A stretch of 12,591 nucleotides of DNA from Bordetella parapertussis (GTDB taxonomy: Bacteria; Pseudomonadota; Gammaproteobacteria; Burkholderiales; SG8-39). Positions 9,571 to 12,591 of this stretch are shown here, in pieces. Below the pieces are notes generated by a model. That model did not search any database and was not told the origin of the DNA. It saw only the letters and a list, made by a program, of their open reading frames with translations. Within the stretch, counting starts at the first letter, position 1. Each line of letters opens with the position of its first letter. The position numbers and the translations under genes are program-made. The stretch covers positions 1 to 12,591 of the forward strand of contig CAMDRY010000046.1 in the NCBI GenBank assembly GCA_945906975.1, read 5' to 3'.

Positions 9571-10935
9571 ATGAATCTCTACAGCAAATTGCAGCAACGT
9601 GCGGCGCAAGGAAACCCCCTGCGTGTCGGCCTGATCGGCGCGGGTAAATTTGGCGCCATGTATCTGGCGCAAGTGCCCAAAACGCCCGGCTTGCACTTGG
9701 TCGGTATCGCCGATCTCGCACCCTCCGCGGCCAGGCTTAACCTTGAGCGCGTGGGCTGGAAGCCGGCGCAGTGCTCGGCAGTTTCACTCGATGATGCCCT
9801 GGCAAAAGGCAACACCCACCTTGGCGACGACTGGCAGGCGCTGGTGCGTCATCCGGGCGTGGACATCATTGTCGAGTGCACCGGCAATCCGATCGCCGCC
9901 GTCGAGCACTGCCTCTACGCTTTCACCAATGGCAAGCACGTGGTCAATGTCACTGTCGAAGCCGACGCGTTTTGCGGCCCGCTGCTGGCGCGCAAGGCCG
10001 CCGCTGCCGGCGTGGTCTACAGCCTCGCTTACGGCGATCAGCCGGCCTTGATCTGCGAGCTTGTCGACTGGGCGCGGGCGGCGGGCTTCCCGGTCGTCGC
10101 GGCCGGACGCGGCCATAAATGGCTGCCGCATTTTGCGCAGTCGACGCCAGACACCGTGTGGGGACACTACGGACTGACGCCCGAAGTGGCGAAGACCGGC
10201 GGTCTAAACCCGAAGATGTTCAATTCTTTTCTTGATGGATCCAAGCCAGCCATCGAAAGTACGGCCGTGTGCAACGCCACCGGACTTGTCGCGCCGCCCG
10301 ACGGCCTGAGCTATCCGGCGGCATCGGTGGACGACATTCCTTTTGTCTGCCGGCCGATAAGCGAAGGGGGTGTGCTGCATCAAAAAGGCCAGGTCGAGGT
10401 TATCTCGTCGCTGGAAAAAGACGGCCGTGTTATTCCCTATGACATCCGCTTTGGCGTGTTTGTCGTATTTGAAGGCGACACCGAATACATTCGCAACTGC
10501 TTTAAGGAATATATGGTGCGCACCGACCCGTCGGGCCGTTACGCCTGCCTCTATAAGCGCTGGCATCTGATCGGACTGGAGGTTGGCATCTCGGTCGCAT
10601 CGGTGGGGCTGCGCGGTGAATCCACGGGCGCGGCGACCTGCTTTAACGCCGACGTCGTTGCCACCGCCAAACGCGATCTGAAGGCCGGCGAAATGCTCGA
10701 TGGTGAGGGCGGTTACACCGTGCACGGGAAGCTGTTCCAGTCGCGCAAGTCCATCGCTTATGGTGGCTTGCCGCTTGGGCTGGCGCATGAGGTCAAGTTG
10801 CTGCGTCCGGTCAGGCAGGGGCAGTCTCTGACCTGGGCTGATGTTGCGATGGACGAAACCCTGCCGGCTTATAAAATCCGGCGCGAAATGGAAACGCTGT
10901 TCGCAGGTGATTCAGGCGTCGCGCAGGCGGCGTGA
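9571..10935 (+). CDS. NAD(P)-dependent oxidoreductase with C-terminal SAF domain
   Basis: The 454-residue protein joins an N-terminal Rossmann domain, like that of homoserine dehydrogenase or Gfo/Idh oxidoreductases, to a C-terminal SAF-like segment. The dinucleotide-binding motif GAGKFG is at 23-28, and VDIIVECTGNP (about 97-107) closes the nucleotide fold. VVATAKRDLKAGEMLDGEGG (about 362-381) begins the SAF-type region. Members of this family are often mislabelled homoserine dehydrogenase or FlgA; some relatives act on branched or modified sugar acids. The specific reaction is unknown. I prefer the ATG at 9571 because MNLYSKLQQRAAQG is the usual family start and GGAAG (9558-9562) lies 8 bp upstream; an in-frame ATG at 9517 would add 18 atypical residues. 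It probably works with the adjacent dioxygenase. The stop codon is 24 bp from the convergent GTPase gene. Confidence 0.85.
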   Translation: MNLYSKLQQRAAQGNPLRVGLIGAGKFGAMYLAQVPKTPGLHLVGIADLAPSAARLNLERVGWKPAQCSAVSLDDALAKGNTHLGDDWQALVRHPGVDIIVECTGNPIAAVEHCLYAFTNGKHVVNVTVEADAFCGPLLARKAAAAGVVYSLAYGDQPALICELVDWARAAGFPVVAAGRGHKWLPHFAQSTPDTVWGHYGLTPEVAKTGGLNPKMFNSFLDGSKPAIESTAVCNATGLVAPPDGLSYPAASVDDIPFVCRPISEGGVLHQKGQVEVISSLEKDGRVIPYDIRFGVFVVFEGDTEYIRNCFKEYMVRTDPSGRYACLYKRWHLIGLEVGISVASVGLRGESTGAATCFNADVVATAKRDLKAGEMLDGEGGYTVHGKLFQSRKSIAYGGLPLGLAHEVKLLRPVRQGQSLTWADVAMDETLPAYKIRREMETLFAGDSGVAQAA

Positions 10936-10959
10936 GCGCGCCATCCTGGCAACGCCGAC

Positions 10960-11907
10960 TCAGCGGCTTCGTCGCCCCGTAGAAGAAGTCGGTGCGTCAT
11001 CCTTCTTTGACAATTCTTTCGCCGCCTCGGCTGCGGCCACCATCGTGGCGCGCGTGTCCGGCGTCTCGAGGCTGATGCGTCCAAGCGCGCCGCTGCGGTA
11101 ATCGGCCAGCAGCGTCAGTGCAGCCTTTTCAAAATCAGGGCCGACACCCTTGAGCAGGTAGCCGCGTTTTCTGGCGATCGCTTCGATCAAGGCGACGCCG
11201 TCGTTGGCCATGCCTGCCGCAGAATCCTGCCCGGTCGGGAAGCCATAGCGCTCGGCCAAGGCCGGCGGGTAACGCAGCAGCAGTAAGTCGGCTAGGAACA
11301 GCGCGACCTCGGAGTCGATGTAGGCGCCGGTGCCGACCATGTTGCTTGCGGCGAGCATCAGTCCGTCGCTCTCGTGCTTGATCCGCGGCCACATCAACCC
11401 CGGGGTGTCGGTCAGCCAGGCGGTGCTAGACAAGTCGTAGCGGTGCAATAGTTTTGTCACCGCAGGCTCATCGCCGACCTTGGCCGTGCGCTTTTTCATC
11501 AGGGCGTTGATCAGCGTTGACTTGCCTACGTTGGGCACCCCCATGATCATCATGCGCAGTGCCTTGAGTTTTCCGGTGCGATGCGGCGCCAGGGCCTGGG
11601 CTTCGGCGATGACCTTGGCGGCATCGCCGGGCTTCTTGCACGAGATGGCGATGGCGCGGGTGTTTTTTTGCGCGTTGTAAAAATCCAGCCATTCGCGCGT
11701 AACGGCAAGGTCTGCGGTGTCGGCCTTGTTGAGCACGCGCAGACAGGGACGTTGCCGGTGTTCGCGCATGCTCTGGATGACCGGATTGGAACTGGCCATG
11801 GGACAGCGCGCATCGAGCACCTCGATCACGACGTCATGCTCCGCCAGGGCTTTTTTGGCCTTGTCGACGGCCTTGACCATGTGCCCCGGGAACCAGTTGA
11901 TGGACAT
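10960..11907 (-). CDS. ylqF: Ribosome biogenesis GTPase, YlqF/RbgA family
   Basis: The 315-residue protein is a circularly permuted GTPase, with the G motifs in the order G4-G5-G1-G2-G3. These are NKAD (60-63), SCK (89-91), GVPNVGKST (123-131), Thr151 in PAVTK (148-152) and DTPG (167-170). In Gram-positive bacteria RbgA assists late assembly of the 50S subunit; the proteobacterial homologues are less studied. The N-terminus INWFPGHM (3-10) is the family hallmark and supports the ATG at 11907. A C-terminal helical domain (about 190-290) is followed by a charged Lys/Arg-rich tail. G2 reads PAVT where PGVT is usual, a small deviation. It is transcribed leftward as a single gene; a weak GAGAG about 10 bp upstream may be its ribosome binding site. 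Confidence 0.93.
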   Translation of the reverse strand: MSINWFPGHMVKAVDKAKKALAEHDVVIEVLDARCPMASSNPVIQSMREHRQRPCLRVLNKADTADLAVTREWLDFYNAQKNTRAIAISCKKPGDAAKVIAEAQALAPHRTGKLKALRMMIMGVPNVGKSTLINALMKKRTAKVGDEPAVTKLLHRYDLSSTAWLTDTPGLMWPRIKHESDGLMLAASNMVGTGAYIDSEVALFLADLLLLRYPPALAERYGFPTGQDSAAGMANDGVALIEAIARKRGYLLKGVGPDFEKAALTLLADYRSGALGRISLETPDTRATMVAAAEAAKELSKKDDAPTSSTGRRSR

Positions 11908-11921
11908 GCTTTGACGCTCTC

Positions 11922-11939
11922 TTGCTTGGATTGCTTGGG
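11922..11939. repeat. Two tandem 9-bp units (TTGCTTGGA/G) upstream of the GTPase gene
   Basis: TTGCTTGGA (11922-11930) and TTGCTTGGG (11931-11939) stand in tandem, followed by ATTGG. They lie in the 5' untranslated or promoter region of the leftward GTPase gene. Confidence 0.7.
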
Positions 11940-12084
11940 ATTGGAACGGCTTTGCGCCAAGCTTAACAGGCGGGCAGCGTCAGCGCGGCAGACCTTACCA
12001 CAGCGGCCGCCGGCGCGGCATTCAAGCCGGCTCGGCGCGCGCAGAAATTGGGCACCGGCGTCGGTCGGGCGGGCGCGCTTCGGG

Positions 12085-12090
12085 TAAAAT
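12085..12090 (+). promoter_or_regulatory. Possible -10 element (TAAAAT) for the Bug-family gene
   Basis: The 286-bp divergent gap 11908-12193 holds no gene that I can support. TAAAAT, in the context GGGTAAAATTCG, is the best -10-like sequence in a GC-rich stretch, about 100 bp before the next start. No convincing -35 box is seen at normal spacing, so this is weak. Parts of the gap (about 12000-12045) are rich in GC inverted repeats such as GCCGGC and GGCGC. Confidence 0.25.
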
Positions 12091-12193
12091 TCGCCCATAC
12101 TGGAAAGCGACCCGCCAAGCCAGCAAAGGTGCCCCTGAGACGCAACTCCATAAGACAAAGTCCGAGACATAAAACACCAATGAGGAGATCCGC

Positions 12194-12591
12194 ATGAATT
12201 TTCGCAAATTAGTGCAGGCGGCCGCAGCGATTGCGGTATTGGTCGCAGCCGGGCCGCTTGCGGCCCAGACCTACCCGAACAAGTCGGTCAAACTGATCGT
12301 TACCTACCCGCCGGGCGGTAGCTCCGACTTGATGTCGCGCATCGTCGGGCAAAAACTGTCCGAATTGTGGGGCCAGCAGGTCATTGTTGAGAGCAAACCG
12401 GGTGCCGCAGGCTCTATCGGCATGGAGTTCGCGGCACGACAGTCGCCGGACGGCTACAGTTTCGTGGTGGGCAACATCGGTCCTGCAGCGGTCAACCCGC
12501 TGCTGTCGAAAGTGCCCTACGACGTGGAAAAGGATTTCGTACCGGTGTCGCTGATCGCGACCGGCCCCAATGTGCTCGTCGTCCACCCCGG
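12194..12591 (+). CDS. Bug/TctC-family periplasmic solute-binding protein (5' part)
   Basis: The frame is open from ATG at 12194 to the window edge, giving 132 codons of a protein that usually has about 320. An N-terminal Sec signal is seen: a basic start (MNFRK), a hydrophobic Ala/Val-rich stretch (about 8-22) and a likely cleavage near AAQ (23-25). The mature start YPNKSVKLIVTYPPGGSSD (27-45) and PGAAGSIGMEFAA (69-81) are hallmarks of Bug proteins, the extracytoplasmic receptors linked to tripartite tricarboxylate transporters. GAGGAGA (12182-12188) lies 5 bp upstream and fixes the start. The ligand, usually a carboxylate, cannot be predicted. Bug genes are often orphans next to catabolic operons; partner genes may lie to the right. 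Confidence 0.95.
   Translation, partial: MNFRKLVQAAAAIAVLVAAGPLAAQTYPNKSVKLIVTYPPGGSSDLMSRIVGQKLSELWGQQVIVESKPGAAGSIGMEFAARQSPDGYSFVVGNIGPAAVNPLLSKVPYDVEKDFVPVSLIATGPNVLVVHP

Overview
The window looks like a chromosomal segment from a GC-rich betaproteobacterium, probably of the Burkholderiales or a close relative. The reasons are the gene order pyrG-kdsA-eno-ftsB, which is typical of that class; Kdo synthesis, which implies a Gram-negative outer membrane; and a Bug/TctC-type periplasmic binding protein at the right edge, a family hugely expanded in Burkholderiales. All placements come from reading the sequence and recalling protein families; no search was run.

Layout. (1) Positions 1-101 are AT-rich and hold two terminator-like hairpins, one of which resembles IS21-type terminal repeats. 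(2) Positions 102-3877 are a divergent histidine-degradation locus. Leftward lie hutF (formimidoylglutamate deiminase) and, overlapping it by 4 bp, a MetX-like alpha/beta hydrolase. Rightward lies hutI (imidazolonepropionase). The 174-bp region between hutF and hutI contains a 10-bp palindrome, a second dyad next to the hutF start, and six tandem 8-bp units. hutH, hutU, hutG and hutC are not in the window. (3) Positions 3878-4202 hold no intact gene but carry an apparent 3' coding remnant and then the pyrG promoter. (4) Positions 4203-8329 are a tight rightward housekeeping cluster: pyrG (CTP synthase), kdsA (Kdo-8-phosphate synthase, of the metal-dependent class judging by its residues), eno (enolase) and ftsB (divisome protein). 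The likely intrinsic terminator lies about 130 bp past ftsB. (5) Positions 8651-10935 are a rightward pair: an EctD-like Fe(II)/2-oxoglutarate dioxygenase and a Rossmann-plus-SAF-domain oxidoreductase. (6) Positions 10960-11907 are a convergent leftward ylqF/rbgA-type circularly permuted GTPase. (7) From 12194 to the edge is the 5' part of a Bug-family solute-binding protein.

How the genes work together. HutI and HutF catalyse consecutive steps (imidazolone propionate to formiminoglutamate to formylglutamate). HutF indicates the five-step route, whose last enzyme is normally HutG; the hydrolase translationally coupled to hutF is therefore the most interesting unknown. pyrG, kdsA, eno and ftsB supply CTP (also needed for CMP-Kdo), Kdo, PEP (the KdsA substrate) and division machinery. 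The dioxygenase/SAF-oxidoreductase pair looks like an accessory metabolic unit of unknown substrate. I found no CRISPR, tRNA, rRNA, phage or defence system. The most unusual features are the short tandem repeats in intergenic DNA, the coupled hydrolase and the dioxygenase/oxidoreductase pair.
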